Assembly: GCF_900143545.1 (NCBI RefSeq)
Contig: NZ_FREV01000004.1
Location: 434,001 to 498,000, forward strand
From: Loktanella sp. Alg231-35
Lineage (GTDB): Bacteria; Pseudomonadota; Alphaproteobacteria; Rhodobacterales; Rhodobacteraceae
Length of the DNA stretch: 64,000 bases
Reading direction: 5' to 3'
Made by a program: the position numbers and the translations under genes
Shown: positions 17,329 to 26,293 of the stretch, in pieces
How positions within the stretch are numbered: position 1 is the first letter of the stretch
How the letters are laid out: the number at the start of each line of letters is the position of its first letter
Notes under the pieces: generated by a model
What the model was told of the DNA's origin: nothing
The model's input: only the letters and a program-made list of their open reading frames with translations
Database searches by the model: none

Positions 17329-19137
17329 TCACCCTGCCAGATCCCCATCAATTTTGCGGGCATAGCCACGCGGCGTGTACATGCGCGGCCCTTCTCCCAA
17401 AGCAGCCAGCCGTGAATGCGATGATCCGATCAGAACAACGGTCAGCATATCCACTTCATCCACTTCCAATTCATCAAGGCGGCGATAGCGTATGTGTTCC
17501 TCTGGCCGCCCCAAGGAAGAGGCCAGCATCACAGGCGTATCAGCCGGACGGTGCTGCAACAGAATCTCGCGCGCCTCGGCCAACAAGGTCCGGCGACGCA
17601 TGGACACCGGGTTATAGAAGGCAATGACAAAGTCCCCCTCTGCCGCAGCACGCAGACGTTTCACAATGTCTGCGCGAGGAGTCAGCAGGTCCGACAGGGA
17701 TATCGCACAAAAGTCATGCCCCAATGGTGCGCCCGCCCGCGCGGCCGCCCCCTGCAAGGCGCTCACCCCCGGTGAACAGACCACATCAACACGGCGCGCA
17801 GCGTCCGACACACCCATTTCATCAGGGCCACGGTCCAACAGCTCAAACACCAGCGCGCCCATGGCATAAATGCCGGCATCGCCAGAGCAGACCAAAGCCA
17901 CATTCTTGCCCTTGCCAGCCTGTTCCAACGCATAGCGGCAGCGGTCTTCTTCGCCGCCCAAGGGAAAATCGGAACGGTCCTTGCCGATGGCCAAGGGGCC
18001 CAGCAAATCGATGTAGAGGCCATATCCAACCAGTTCTTCGGCCTCCGACACCAGGCGCGACACTTCGGGCGTCCGCCATGCGGCTTGGCCGGGACCAATG
18101 CCCACCACGGACAAGCGCCCACGCGCACGGCCCTGCAACGTCGTGAGCGGTGCAGGAGACACGACCAAAGCACAGGTTGCGTTGGCTGTCTTGCGCTTGG
18201 AAATCAGGAACTCTCCATCGGGCCCGGCCTGCGCCAACGCTGCTGCCTCGGCCACACCATGGGTGCCCACTTCGGCAAAAACGACATCCGAGGGGTTCGC
18301 CAAGCGCGGCGTCTCGGCGTCCAATGTGTCCGCCTCAAATACACGCAAAGGCACATCAAGCTCCTGCGCCAACGCGATGATGGCGGGCTCATCCGCCTTT
18401 AGTGTGATCGTATTTACCGACTGCACCGCTTCCGGCGCGACCCCAGCTTCTTCGAAAACCTGACGGGCAAGTGCTGCCAGTTCCGCAGGTGGACAATCGC
18501 GCGCGCAGCCAACTCCAAGTGTCAGCCGCTGCGGGGCGAACTGTAGGTGGGTCGGGTCAAGGTCGTGCTGCGCATCCATCGTGCAAGAGATGCGCAGACC
18601 ATCACCAGCGGGCAAAGTCGCCAACCAAGGGGCCTCGCCGGTAACGGTGGCGCCTTGCCCGGATAACAATGTCGCCATCGCACCTTTGGCATCGGCCCGG
18701 TTGACCAGCCGCCACCCTGCCGGAGGCTCATCCAATGCGACCCCAAGGGCCACATCGCCTGCGGTCGTGACAGCCGCCGTCGCCTCCAACGCGGTTGCAA
18801 TTTCCGCGGCCAGTTTGTTGGCTCCGCGATGCCCACCTAAAAGAGGTACAACGACGGCCCCATCATCAGACACCGACAGCACAGGTGGCTCTGTTATCTT
18901 GTCAGCCAAAAGCGGTGCTACCGCACGGATCAAAATGCCAGAAGCGCAAACCCCAACGATCGGCACGCCAGCGGCGAATAGATCGCGGGCATGGTCCAGC
19001 GCATTGGCAAAGAATGCATCCGCCTGATCAACGCGGTCCTCGCGGCCATGCACATGCGCGCCCAAGGTGGCCGCCACTTTGTGAGCGGTTGCTTCGCCAG
19101 AGCGGGACAAGGCCAATACGACGGGTTTCAAAGCCAT
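17329..19137 (-). CDS. cobJ: CbiG-CobJ fusion: precorrin-3B C17-methyltransferase
   Basis: 602-residue fusion. Residues 1 to ~330 are CbiG/CobE-like (VGVCASGILIRAVAPLL, PLLGGHRGANKLA, LGVGCARDCP, FAEVGTHGVAEAAAL). Residues ~340-602 are CobJ, beginning LSVVGIGPGQAAWRTPE and including ALVCSGDAGIYAMGAL and IAFYNPVSMRRR. CobJ contracts the ring and methylates C17. CbiG opens the lactone in the anaerobic route, and its C-terminal part matches CobE of the aerobic route. The fusion puts ring contraction and a helper function in one chain. The gene overlaps cobI by 10 nt. Confidence 0.93.
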   Translation of the reverse strand: MALKPVVLALSRSGEATAHKVAATLGAHVHGREDRVDQADAFFANALDHARDLFAAGVPIVGVCASGILIRAVAPLLADKITEPPVLSVSDDGAVVVPLLGGHRGANKLAAEIATALEATAAVTTAGDVALGVALDEPPAGWRLVNRADAKGAMATLLSGQGATVTGEAPWLATLPAGDGLRISCTMDAQHDLDPTHLQFAPQRLTLGVGCARDCPPAELAALARQVFEEAGVAPEAVQSVNTITLKADEPAIIALAQELDVPLRVFEADTLDAETPRLANPSDVVFAEVGTHGVAEAAALAQAGPDGEFLISKRKTANATCALVVSPAPLTTLQGRARGRLSVVGIGPGQAAWRTPEVSRLVSEAEELVGYGLYIDLLGPLAIGKDRSDFPLGGEEDRCRYALEQAGKGKNVALVCSGDAGIYAMGALVFELLDRGPDEMGVSDAARRVDVVCSPGVSALQGAAARAGAPLGHDFCAISLSDLLTPRADIVKRLRAAAEGDFVIAFYNPVSMRRRTLLAEAREILLQHRPADTPVMLASSLGRPEEHIRYRRLDELEVDEVDMLTVVLIGSSHSRLAALGEGPRMYTPRGYARKIDGDLAG

Positions 19138-19829
19138 GGATCGGCCCCTTTTGTCAGCAGGATCATCGAAAAATATGGTGCGGTTTCAGGCGCGTCTGCC
19201 AGTGGCAAAACAACCTCTTCGGGCAGGGTTGCGCGCTCGACATAAACGGCGCCTTGTGTGAGGCCAAGGTCATCAATTACTGCGCGCAGTTTCGCCAGAT
19301 GTCGGCCCACCTTCATGATGACGACGCTCTCGGCGCCTTCAATCCGAGTGCGCAGTTCGGCCTCTGGCAAGGGGCCCGGCAGCACCGTCAGACGCTCATT
19401 TCGGGCCGCAAGTGGCAGGCCTGCACGGGCGGCACAAGCGGTGACAGAGGTGACACCCGGCACAATCTCAACCCGATAGGTCTCTGAGAGCCGCGCAAAA
19501 AGATACATAAAAGAGCCATAAAAGAACGGATCGCCCTCGCAGAGGCAGACAACATCCTGACCCTTGTCCAATACCGCCGCAATCTCGGCGGCACCTTTGT
19601 CATAGGCCGATTGCGCCGGGGCACGTTCAACCGACATCGGCACATCCATGACGATTTCCTGTGCGCCCGTCGGGATCAGATCGGCGGCAATAGACCGCGC
19701 AAAACTCTCTGCACCTGCCAGCGTGGGATAGGCCACCACCTTTGCTGTTTCGATCAACCGGGCCGCGCGCAGGGTCATCAGGTCTGGCGCACCCGGCCCC
19801 AGCCCCACACCATAAAGAGTACCGCTCAT
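19128..19829 (-). CDS. cobI: Precorrin-2 C20-methyltransferase
   Basis: Second SAM methylation of the corrin ring, 233 residues. Motifs are LYGVGLGPGAPDLMTLRAAR, VCLCEGDPFFYGSFMYL, EIVPGVTSVTACAARAG and VVIMKVGRHLAKL. The ATG at 19829 overlaps the cobL stop by 4 nt (ATGA), which fixes the start; the longer open frame upstream is the antisense-free tail of cobL coding. It overlaps cobJ by 10 nt. Confidence 0.95.
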   Translation of the reverse strand: MSGTLYGVGLGPGAPDLMTLRAARLIETAKVVAYPTLAGAESFARSIAADLIPTGAQEIVMDVPMSVERAPAQSAYDKGAAEIAAVLDKGQDVVCLCEGDPFFYGSFMYLFARLSETYRVEIVPGVTSVTACAARAGLPLAARNERLTVLPGPLPEAELRTRIEGAESVVIMKVGRHLAKLRAVIDDLGLTQGAVYVERATLPEEVVLPLADAPETAPYFSMILLTKGADPWL

Positions 19830-21028
19830 CGTTTCACAAGGCTCCACTGTGTCACCGGCATCAGCGGTCGCCAGCCCGTCAATCGGCCCACAGGTTCGGC
19901 GCGATGTACGGAAAGTTTCACCAGGTCTCCGCCATGGGTCTTGTGCAGGGCAATCAATTCCGCCTCGCTTTCCAGTGTAACCGCATTGGCAACCATCCGC
20001 CCCAAAGGGCGCAAAGCGGCCCAAGCGGCGTCAAATGTTTCACGGCTCAGCCCGCCCCCGATGAAAATCGCATCCGGCGCATCAAGCCCTTCCAGCGCAT
20101 TCGGTACAGAGCCCTCAACCAATTCCAATTTCGGCACGCCCAGCGCCAGCGCATTGGCCGCCGCCATCGCCCGCCGGTCCGCGCGCGGCTCAATCCCTAT
20201 GGCGCGGGCATAGCGCGCCGCACGCATCCATTCGATGGCAACCGATCCACAGCCACAGCCGATGTCCCACAAAAGTGCGCCGCGCATGGGCATGAGCTTG
20301 GCCACAGTGGCCGCGCGGACCTCTTGCTTGGTCATTGTGCCGTCGGATTGGAAAAGATCATCAGCCAGCCCCGGCACACGGGGCAACAAGGCCGCGTCAG
20401 GCGCGGCGATGCAATCAACGGCCAATGTGTTGAAGGCCGGTACAACATGATCCCAGCTTTCAGCCGTTGCATCAAAGCGCTGCTCGTCCTTGCCGCCCAT
20501 CGCGGCAAAGACTGTCATTCTGGATTTACCAAAGCCACGCTCGGTCAGGAAGGTTGCAATCTGTGCTGGGGTCTCGGCCCCAGTTGTCAGCACCAGCAGG
20601 CGCGCGTCAGGCTGGATGAAGGCAATCATCTGCTCCACCGGGCGACCATGCACGGTGAGCGTTTCAACATCCGGCAAAGACCAGCCCATGCGCGCCGCTG
20701 CCAACTGAAATGCAGAAAGCTGCGGGTGATAGACGATCTCTGCGGGATCAATTGTGCGCCCGATGCGGGCCCCAACTGAGAACCACAAAGGATCACCCGT
20801 GGCGAGCACCACAACGCGACGTCCGCGCAACCCATCTATCGTGTCAATCAGCGCGTCAAACGGGTGCGGCCACGCCAGCCGCTCTGCGGTCAGGTTTTCG
20901 GCCAGTTTGTGATGGCGTTCACCACCGATGATAAATTCAGCAGCCTCGACGACAGCGCGGGTCGCGGGAACAAGCCCTTGCATCCCATCCTCGCCAATGC
21001 CCACGATATGCAGCCAGGGATCAGACAT
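19826..21028 (-). CDS. cobL: Precorrin-6Y C5,15-methyltransferase (decarboxylating)
   Basis: 400 residues with two fused methyltransferase domains. The N-terminal CbiE-type domain (1 to ~200) starts WLHIVGIGEDGMQGL and has VVVLATGDPLWFSVG. The C-terminal CbiT-type domain has a class I SAM site LLWDIGCGCGSVAIEWM and FIGGGLSRETFDAAW. The enzyme methylates C5 and C15 and decarboxylates the C12 acetate. It overlaps cobH by 8 nt and cobI by 4 nt. Confidence 0.95.
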   Translation of the reverse strand: MSDPWLHIVGIGEDGMQGLVPATRAVVEAAEFIIGGERHHKLAENLTAERLAWPHPFDALIDTIDGLRGRRVVVLATGDPLWFSVGARIGRTIDPAEIVYHPQLSAFQLAAARMGWSLPDVETLTVHGRPVEQMIAFIQPDARLLVLTTGAETPAQIATFLTERGFGKSRMTVFAAMGGKDEQRFDATAESWDHVVPAFNTLAVDCIAAPDAALLPRVPGLADDLFQSDGTMTKQEVRAATVAKLMPMRGALLWDIGCGCGSVAIEWMRAARYARAIGIEPRADRRAMAAANALALGVPKLELVEGSVPNALEGLDAPDAIFIGGGLSRETFDAAWAALRPLGRMVANAVTLESEAELIALHKTHGGDLVKLSVHRAEPVGRLTGWRPLMPVTQWSLVKR

Positions 21029-21674
21029 CGTTTGTCACCTTCGCATCTTCGGGCAAACCCGCCGCCAAAGCATTTACCGCAGCCGAGGCCATGGCAGACC
21101 CTCCGCGCCGTCCACGCAGAGCGACGTAGTCACAACCGCGCGGATTGGCGGCCAGTTCTGCCTTGCTTTCAGCAGCCCCCACAAAGCCAACAGGGAAGCC
21201 CAGGATCACGGCAGGCCTGGGCCAGCCCGCATCAAGTAATTCAAGAAGGTGAAACAATGCCGTCGGAGCATTGCCAATCGCAACGACTGCACCTTCAATC
21301 TGATCTTTCCACAACTCCACAGCCGCGGCAGAGCGCGTGTTGCTGATCTTGGCCGCCCGGTCGGGCACTGATGGATCGTTCAACGTAACCACCACCTCAT
21401 TCCCGGCGGGCAGATAACGGCGGATGATCCCCGCACCAACCATTTCACAATCGCACAGGACCGGCGCACCCGATGCCAGCGCCGCGTGGCCCACCGCTGC
21501 GGCATCCGGTGAGAACGTCAATCGATCCGCCACTTCGACCATCCCGCAAGAATGGATCAACCGCGTGATCAGCGGATGCATCGCAGGCGCAAAACGCTCC
21601 AACCGCGCCTCTTCGCGGACGGTGGCAAAGCTTTGGGCGTAGATCGCCTTGGGATCAGTTTCGTAAGGGCGCAC
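21021..21674 (-). CDS. cobH: Precorrin-8X methylmutase
   Basis: Moves the C11 methyl group to C12 to give hydrogenobyrinic acid. The catalytic histidine is visible in TRLIHSCGMVEVADRL, and the family motifs CDCEMVGAGI, AIGNAPTALFHLLEL and GFPVGFVGAAESK are all present. 217 residues, normal size. The start is GTG at 21674, with AAAGG about 8 nt upstream. It lies 64 nt after cbiX and overlaps cobL by 8 nt. Confidence 0.95.
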   Translation of the reverse strand: MRPYETDPKAIYAQSFATVREEARLERFAPAMHPLITRLIHSCGMVEVADRLTFSPDAAAVGHAALASGAPVLCDCEMVGAGIIRRYLPAGNEVVVTLNDPSVPDRAAKISNTRSAAAVELWKDQIEGAVVAIGNAPTALFHLLELLDAGWPRPAVILGFPVGFVGAAESKAELAANPRGCDYVALRGRRGGSAMASAAVNALAAGLPEDAKVTNDV

Positions 21675-21738
21675 GTGCGGACCTTTGCGTCAAGTTGCGA
21701 ATGCCAGAGCCTCTGGCGGGTGTTTCGGCTGAAACCGA

Positions 21739-22938
21739 TCAGGCGCGTGTTTTGCGCGCACTCTCAGGCCCATGAGGATGTTTGGCATGTGGGTAAGGCG
21801 CGTGATGGTGGTGATCGTGGTCATGATCATGGTGGTGATCATGCCCGTGGTGGTGGTGATGATGATCTGCGGCCTCCAACCGGCACATGCCGGAGCAGAA
21901 GGTGTCGCAAAGCGCGCAATCGGCCACATTCGAGCCGGGGGCATTGGCACCCTGTCCTTCAACATGGTGGTGGTGGCTTTCCTGCACGGCGCCAACCTCA
22001 CCTTCGAAGCCCAGCACGGCAGTGCGGTATTTGCAGAGCACACAAGTGGGCGGCGGGACATCACCAAAGGCGGGATGCGCACGGTCTTCGGGTTTGATGT
22101 GATGATGTTTGCCGTCTTCCAGCGCCAGCACCTGTTCGCGATAACCGCAAATCCCACAGTTGGGCGGGGGCGTTTCACTGATCTGCTCCATGATGCGTTC
22201 CGCGAAGGTCTCAAGCACTTTGGGGTGATCACCCAAATAGCCTGCCTTGATGAACTGCATGTCCGCGTGCTCTGCGGCCACCTGATCGGTGAAGCCGTAG
22301 ATCCGGTCAATCAGGATGCCCGAGAACAGAAAATAGGGGAATACAATGACCCGTTTGTAAGGTAGGCGCGCCACATGTTGCAGGCACGGTTCGACCAGCG
22401 GGAAGGTCACACCGGAATAGCCAACTTCGGCCCAACCAAAGCCCATGCCCTCTTGCAACATCCGCGCGATCTTGGCGACATTGCCGTTGGCGTCGGGGTC
22501 AGAGGCCCCGCGTCCGATCACAACCAGACAGGTTTCGGTCAGGGGCATCTCGCCCTGCTCTGCGTTGGCGCGGTCCACTGCCTCTTGAATACGGCCCGCG
22601 GCGGCGGCGATCATCTTGGGGTCGACGCCCAATTCGCGGCCATAGCGCACATCAATTTCATGCTTAGTGGCGTAGGTATTAAGCACGGTAGGGATATCAT
22701 TCTTGGCGTGCATCGCAGCAAAAAGCATGCCCGGCACAGCAAGGATGCGGTCGCACCCTGCGGTGCGCAAGTTATCAAGGCCATCGCGGATCACGGGATT
22801 GGCAAATTCCAGATAGCCATAGTCGGTCATCCAGTCGACAGGCAGATAGGCAGGCAGCCGTTCGGCCAGCGTTGCAAACTCATCCACCGCAGATTGGCTG
22901 CGCGACCCATGGCCGCAGATCATGACACCGGTTTTCAT
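21739..22938 (-). CDS. cbiX: CbiX-type sirohydrochlorin cobaltochelatase with Cys- and His-rich tail
   Basis: 399 residues. The first CbiX domain (1 to ~120) keeps both likely catalytic histidines, His10 in CGHGSRS and His77 in LFAAMHAKNDIP. The second (about 130-245) has GRGAS in place of GHGS and looks inactive. The tail carries Cys261/264, Cys299/302 and Cys341/344/348/352 in CxxC-type pairs, suited to an Fe-S centre or metal binding, then a poly-His/Asp tract at 359-379. CbiX normally inserts cobalt early in the anaerobic route, yet cobN of the late-insertion route is also in this window. The start overlaps the small gene upstream by 4 nt. Confidence 0.88.
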   Translation of the reverse strand: MKTGVMICGHGSRSQSAVDEFATLAERLPAYLPVDWMTDYGYLEFANPVIRDGLDNLRTAGCDRILAVPGMLFAAMHAKNDIPTVLNTYATKHEIDVRYGRELGVDPKMIAAAAGRIQEAVDRANAEQGEMPLTETCLVVIGRGASDPDANGNVAKIARMLQEGMGFGWAEVGYSGVTFPLVEPCLQHVARLPYKRVIVFPYFLFSGILIDRIYGFTDQVAAEHADMQFIKAGYLGDHPKVLETFAERIMEQISETPPPNCGICGYREQVLALEDGKHHHIKPEDRAHPAFGDVPPPTCVLCKYRTAVLGFEGEVGAVQESHHHHVEGQGANAPGSNVADCALCDTFCSGMCRLEAADHHHHHHGHDHHHDHDHDHHHHAPYPHAKHPHGPESARKTRA

Positions 22939-23150
22939 GCGGCTTCCTCTTCCAGCTCTTTTTCAAGCTCTGCCTCTTCGGCGTTCGCCTTTTTGCCCTT
23001 CAGCGCGCCCCAAATTGCGGCCAATCCGGCCAGACCAATCGCTGCACCAGCCACCCAGTGGTCGTGCCCTGCCACATCGACCAAATGGCCGGGGTGGGCT
23101 GCGGCAGAGGTGCCGGTCAGTAATAGCGTTAGAACAGCAATGAGGCGCAT
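22935..23150 (-). CDS. Small exported/membrane protein next to cbiX
   Basis: 71 residues: a signal-like N terminus (RLIAVLTLLLTGTSAAAHPGH), a histidine-containing stretch (HPGHLVDVAGHDHW), one membrane helix (VAGAAIGLAGLAAIWGALKG) and an acidic tail (EEAELEKELEEEA). The HPGH motif after the cleavage site is reminiscent of HupE/UreJ-type metal permeases, but the protein is far too short to be one. It may be the family named DUF6732, from memory. It overlaps cbiX by 4 nt and is the first gene of the cob operon, so a role in cobalt handling is plausible but unproven. Confidence 0.65.
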   Translation of the reverse strand: MRLIAVLTLLLTGTSAAAHPGHLVDVAGHDHWVAGAAIGLAGLAAIWGALKGKKANAEEAELEKELEEEAA

Positions 23151-23456
23151 ATCTCTTGGGTCCATCTTATAACATCAGGACCAGAAACCCGGGACAACCC
23201 GAGTGCGACGACGTGGTGTTTGGGTCCCCTATTGGGTCAACCGCCGCACCTCCAACCGTTCTGGCCCTGAAAAGGGCTTCGTCTGGATGCTGGTATAGTG
23301 ACGGCTCAGACAGAGAGCAAACCCTTAAGCGACCTCTCAAATCCCTTGGACGCCACGATCTATGTGCGCCAATGCAGATGAGATGCGCCTCGATGGCTAT
23401 TTGTGTGCAATCCAGAATCATATAGCTGCATCATAACAGCAAAGGGATGATCCAAG
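23151..23456. other. Divergent intergenic region between the cob operon and yqjG
   Basis: 306 nt without a convincing gene. I looked for a cobalamin riboswitch on the minus strand (B12 box, AGCCAGGAGACC) and found none. The one structure I see is GCCCT-GAAA-AGGGC at 23264-23277, a 5-bp stem with a GNRA-type loop. Promoters for both directions must lie here, but no clear -35/-10 pair stands out. Confidence 0.5.
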
Positions 23457-24434
23457 ATGGGCCAACTTGTAGACGGCGTCTGGCATGACGTCTGGTATGA
23501 CACCAAGAAAACCGGCGGCGCTTTTGTGCGCAAAGACGCGCATTTCCGCAACTGGATCACAGCCGATGGTGCGGCGGGGCCAAGTGGGTCTGGCGGCTTC
23601 AAGGCCGAATCCGGGCGCTACCATCTCTATGTGTCATATGCCTGTCCCTGGGCGCATCGCACGTTGGTGTTTCGTCAACTTAAAGGGCTGACGGACCACA
23701 TCGATATCTCAGCGGTTCACCCTGACATGCTGACAGATGGCTGGACGTTTGAGATCGACGACAAAGGGGCCACGGGTGACAGGCTCTTTGGTCTGCCCTT
23801 TGCCCGCGACATCTATACCAAGGCCGTGCCTGACATGAATGGGCGGGTGACAGTTCCGATTCTTTGGGACAAAGAAACGAGCAGCATCGTATCCAACGAG
23901 TCCTCAGAAATCATCCGCATGTTCAATTCTGCCTTTGACGGGATCACCGGCAATGGAGACGATTACTGGCCCGCGGACCTGCGTGACGACATCGCCCCGG
24001 TCAATGACCGTATCTACGACACGCTTAACAACGGCGTCTACAAATCCGGCTTTGCTACAACGCAACAGGCCTATGAAAAAGCGGTACATCCGCTGTTCGA
24101 TACGCTCGATTGGCTTGAAGAGCGGTTGCATGAAAACCGCTATCTGATGGGGGATCGGCTGACCGAAGCGGATTGGCGGCTTTGGACCACTTTGGTGCGG
24201 TTCGATCCCGTCTATCACCTGCATTTCAAATGTAATCGTAAACGGATCGCGGACTATCCCAATCTGATGGGCTACACCCGCGAGCTATACCAGATGCCGG
24301 GCATCGCCGAGACGGTGAATATGGATCATATCGTGCGCCACTATCACTACAGCCACGAAAGCATCAATCCGCATCGGATCGTGCCGATCAATCCCGACCT
24401 TAGCTATGATGCGCCACACGGGCGCGGCTCGTAG
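23457..24434 (+). CDS. yqjG: Glutathionyl-hydroquinone reductase / xi-class glutathione transferase
   Basis: Xi-class GST that reduces glutathionyl-hydroquinones with GSH. The active-site cysteine is in YVSYACPWAHRTLVF, and the family motifs VTVPILWDKETSSIVSNESSEIIRM and LMGDRLTEADWRLWTTLVRFDPVYHLHFK are present. 325 residues, usual length. AAAGGGA precedes the ATG. The last 35 nt overlap the 3' end of the receiver-domain gene on the other strand. No functional link to the cob genes is evident. Confidence 0.92.
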   Translation: MGQLVDGVWHDVWYDTKKTGGAFVRKDAHFRNWITADGAAGPSGSGGFKAESGRYHLYVSYACPWAHRTLVFRQLKGLTDHIDISAVHPDMLTDGWTFEIDDKGATGDRLFGLPFARDIYTKAVPDMNGRVTVPILWDKETSSIVSNESSEIIRMFNSAFDGITGNGDDYWPADLRDDIAPVNDRIYDTLNNGVYKSGFATTQQAYEKAVHPLFDTLDWLEERLHENRYLMGDRLTEADWRLWTTLVRFDPVYHLHFKCNRKRIADYPNLMGYTRELYQMPGIAETVNMDHIVRHYHYSHESINPHRIVPINPDLSYDAPHGRGS

Positions 24435-24786
24435 CGCCGTAGTGATGCACGATAACTGCCAGGTCACCCGGCGCCGTTGTTGATTTCACGAAAGCACGCG
24501 CATTGGCGGAATGATTGAAAATCGATCCGTCAGAGAAAAAAGTGGTGTCGGTGACAAAAACCACATTGGCACCGGGCTGGCGGAAGTTGGCAAAATCGGC
24601 AACTGTCAGAGCACAGCCGTCACTGAGAATCAAATCGAGTACAATGACATCAAATTCGTTTGACTGTATTATGTTGCACGCCCGCACGCCGGTGCTGACC
24701 AATGTCACCTCTGCCCCAAGGCGGCCAAGGTGCCGTTTCCACAGGTTGCCGAGGTTCTCATTACTTTGAACAATCAAAATCCGCAT
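24400..24786 (-). CDS. Stand-alone response-regulator receiver domain
   Basis: 128 residues forming one REC domain with no output domain. The phospho-acceptor is the Asp in DVIVLDLILSDG; the switch Thr is in VVFVTDT and the conserved Lys in AFVKST. The acidic pair at the end of strand 1 is replaced (LIVQSNENLG), so Mg2+ binding and phosphorylation may be weak. Start at 24786 has AAGGGGGG upstream. Its 3' end overlaps yqjG tail-to-tail by 35 nt. It may be a phosphate sink or a partner of a distant kinase. Confidence 0.8.
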   Translation of the reverse strand: MRILIVQSNENLGNLWKRHLGRLGAEVTLVSTGVRACNIIQSNEFDVIVLDLILSDGCALTVADFANFRQPGANVVFVTDTTFFSDGSIFNHSANARAFVKSTTAPGDLAVIVHHYGATSRARVAHHS

Positions 24787-24933
24787 TTCAGCCCCCTTCC
24801 CAAAGCGCGTTGCGTCTGGGTGCATCTCGATTCTATGAATAACCCATCAACACAACTCCGCCCAAAGAGTTAACGAAACCTTAACATCCCCCTCGACCTG
24901 TCCCAAAAGGCAGGCTCCGCCAGAAATCCTTGT

Positions 24934-24952
24934 GCGGATGGCAAGAATCCGC
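24934..24952. promoter_or_regulatory. Inverted repeat in leader of the DUF1636-cobC-cobD operon
   Basis: GCGGAT-N7-ATCCGC is a perfect 6-bp inverted repeat 34 nt before the DUF1636 start codon. It could be a leader hairpin or an operator. No cobalamin riboswitch consensus is present around it. Confidence 0.35.
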
Positions 24953-24986
24953 TTGAAGACGATGACCAATAAGAAGGCACAACAGC

Positions 24987-25361
24987 ATGACCACCTGGAT
25001 CACGATCTGCGACACCTGCAAGCGCGAAGGCTGGGAAACCGGCGATATGGCGCAAACCGATGGTGAGCGGATGGCCGATATGATCGAAGCTGCGGCGACG
25101 GGGCTGTCAGAGGTAAAGACACGCCGGGTGTCCTGCCTGATGGGATGCAAAAAAGCCTGCAACATCGCCATTCAGGCAGATGGCAAGCTCAACTACACCT
25201 TGGGCGAGTTTGAGCCGGGAACCGATGCCGCATCCGGCGTTGTGGCCTATGCCATCGCCCATGCGCAGTCAGAGACCGGGCGCGTGCCCTACCGCGACTG
25301 GCCCGAAGCGATCAAAGGTCATTTTGTGACCCGCCACCCACCGCTGCCCACAGACGAATGA
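24987..25361 (+). CDS. DUF1636 family metal-binding protein
   Basis: 124 residues with a 2Fe-2S ferredoxin-like cysteine pattern: CDTCKREGWE near the N terminus and SCLMGCKKACNIAIQ in the middle. DUF1636 proteins are commonly found with cobalamin genes, and this one overlaps cobC by 4 nt (ATGA), so it is the first gene of a cob operon. It might deliver electrons or hold metal for corrin synthesis; its biochemical role is not known to me. AGAAGG lies 9 nt before the ATG. Confidence 0.85.
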   Translation: MTTWITICDTCKREGWETGDMAQTDGERMADMIEAAATGLSEVKTRRVSCLMGCKKACNIAIQADGKLNYTLGEFEPGTDAASGVVAYAIAHAQSETGRVPYRDWPEAIKGHFVTRHPPLPTDE

Positions 25362-26293
25362 CCAAGGCACGCGACCACGGTGGCGGCATCGATGCTGCAA
25401 TCGCCTGCTTTGGCGGCGCCCGCAGTGATTGGCTGGACCTGTCCACAGGGATCAACCCGGCACCCTATCCAATGCCCGCCATGCCCGCCGACGCATGGAC
25501 TGCCTTGCCGGACAAGGCCGCCTTTGCGCGCCTCTATGCGCTTGCCCGTCGGTTTTGGAATGTTCCTGATGATGCCGCCATTGTCGGTGCCACCGGGGCA
25601 TCTGCAATCATCGCGGCCTTACCGCGTGTCATCCCACAAGGTGAGGTATGCATTCCCGGCCCAACCTATAACGAGCATGGCGCTGCTTTCGACGCGGCCG
25701 ACTGGCGCTTGGGTCAAGACCCAAGCCACATGCTGGTCGCTGTACATCCAAACAACCCCGATGGGCGGATCTGGCAAGCGGCAGAGCTGACCACACCCCA
25801 CACCATCATTGACGAGAGCTTTTGCGACGTCACACCAGATCAATCCTTGATCCACCTCGCAGCACGTCCCGGCACGGTCGTGCTCAAGAGCTTTGGCAAG
25901 TTCTGGGGGCTGGCGGGGCTACGTCTTGGCTTTGCCATCGGCGATCCTGCGATTATCGCGCGGCTCACCGATCTGCTGGGACCGTGGCAAATCTCAGGGC
26001 CGGCCCTGTCCATCGGGGCCGAAGCCTTGGCGGATCCGCAATGGGCCGATCAGACCCGCGCGCGGCTGGCCGTGGATGCGGCAAGGATGGATGATCTGCT
26101 GATGGCGTCGGGCGCCGAAGTGCTTGGCGGGACCACACTTTTCCGTCTCTACAAGGTCCAGGACGCCACAGCTGCCCATGACCACCTTGCCCGGCACCAT
26201 GTCCTATCGCGCATTTTCCCTTATGCGCCAGATTGGCTGCGTCTGGGCTTGCCCGCGCCGGACCGCTGGGCGCAGTTGGAGAACGCATTGTGA
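25358..26293 (+). CDS. cobC: Threonine-phosphate decarboxylase
   Basis: PLP enzyme that makes (R)-1-amino-2-propanol phosphate, the linker of the lower ligand; Pseudomonas denitrificans nomenclature is cobC. Seen are LDLSTGINPAPYP at the N terminus, VHPNNPDGRIW, the DESF strand, and the PLP lysine in LKSFGKFWGLAGLRLGF. 311 residues, slightly short but complete. The start overlaps DUF1636 and the end overlaps cobD (GTGA at 26290-26293). Confidence 0.93.
   Translation: MTKARDHGGGIDAAIACFGGARSDWLDLSTGINPAPYPMPAMPADAWTALPDKAAFARLYALARRFWNVPDDAAIVGATGASAIIAALPRVIPQGEVCIPGPTYNEHGAAFDAADWRLGQDPSHMLVAVHPNNPDGRIWQAAELTTPHTIIDESFCDVTPDQSLIHLAARPGTVVLKSFGKFWGLAGLRLGFAIGDPAIIARLTDLLGPWQISGPALSIGAEALADPQWADQTRARLAVDAARMDDLLMASGAEVLGGTTLFRLYKVQDATAAHDHLARHHVLSRIFPYAPDWLRLGLPAPDRWAQLENAL

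Noticed and set aside
21772-22365. 197-residue hydrophobic frame antisense to the cbiX tail
   Set aside because: Its Val/Met-rich start is the complement of the His/Asp tract codons of CbiX and not a real membrane protein.
23151-23456. Possible second cobalamin riboswitch ahead of the minus-strand cob operon
   Set aside because: None of the conserved boxes (GCCACTG, GGGAAGGC, AGCCAGGAGACC) is present on the minus strand.
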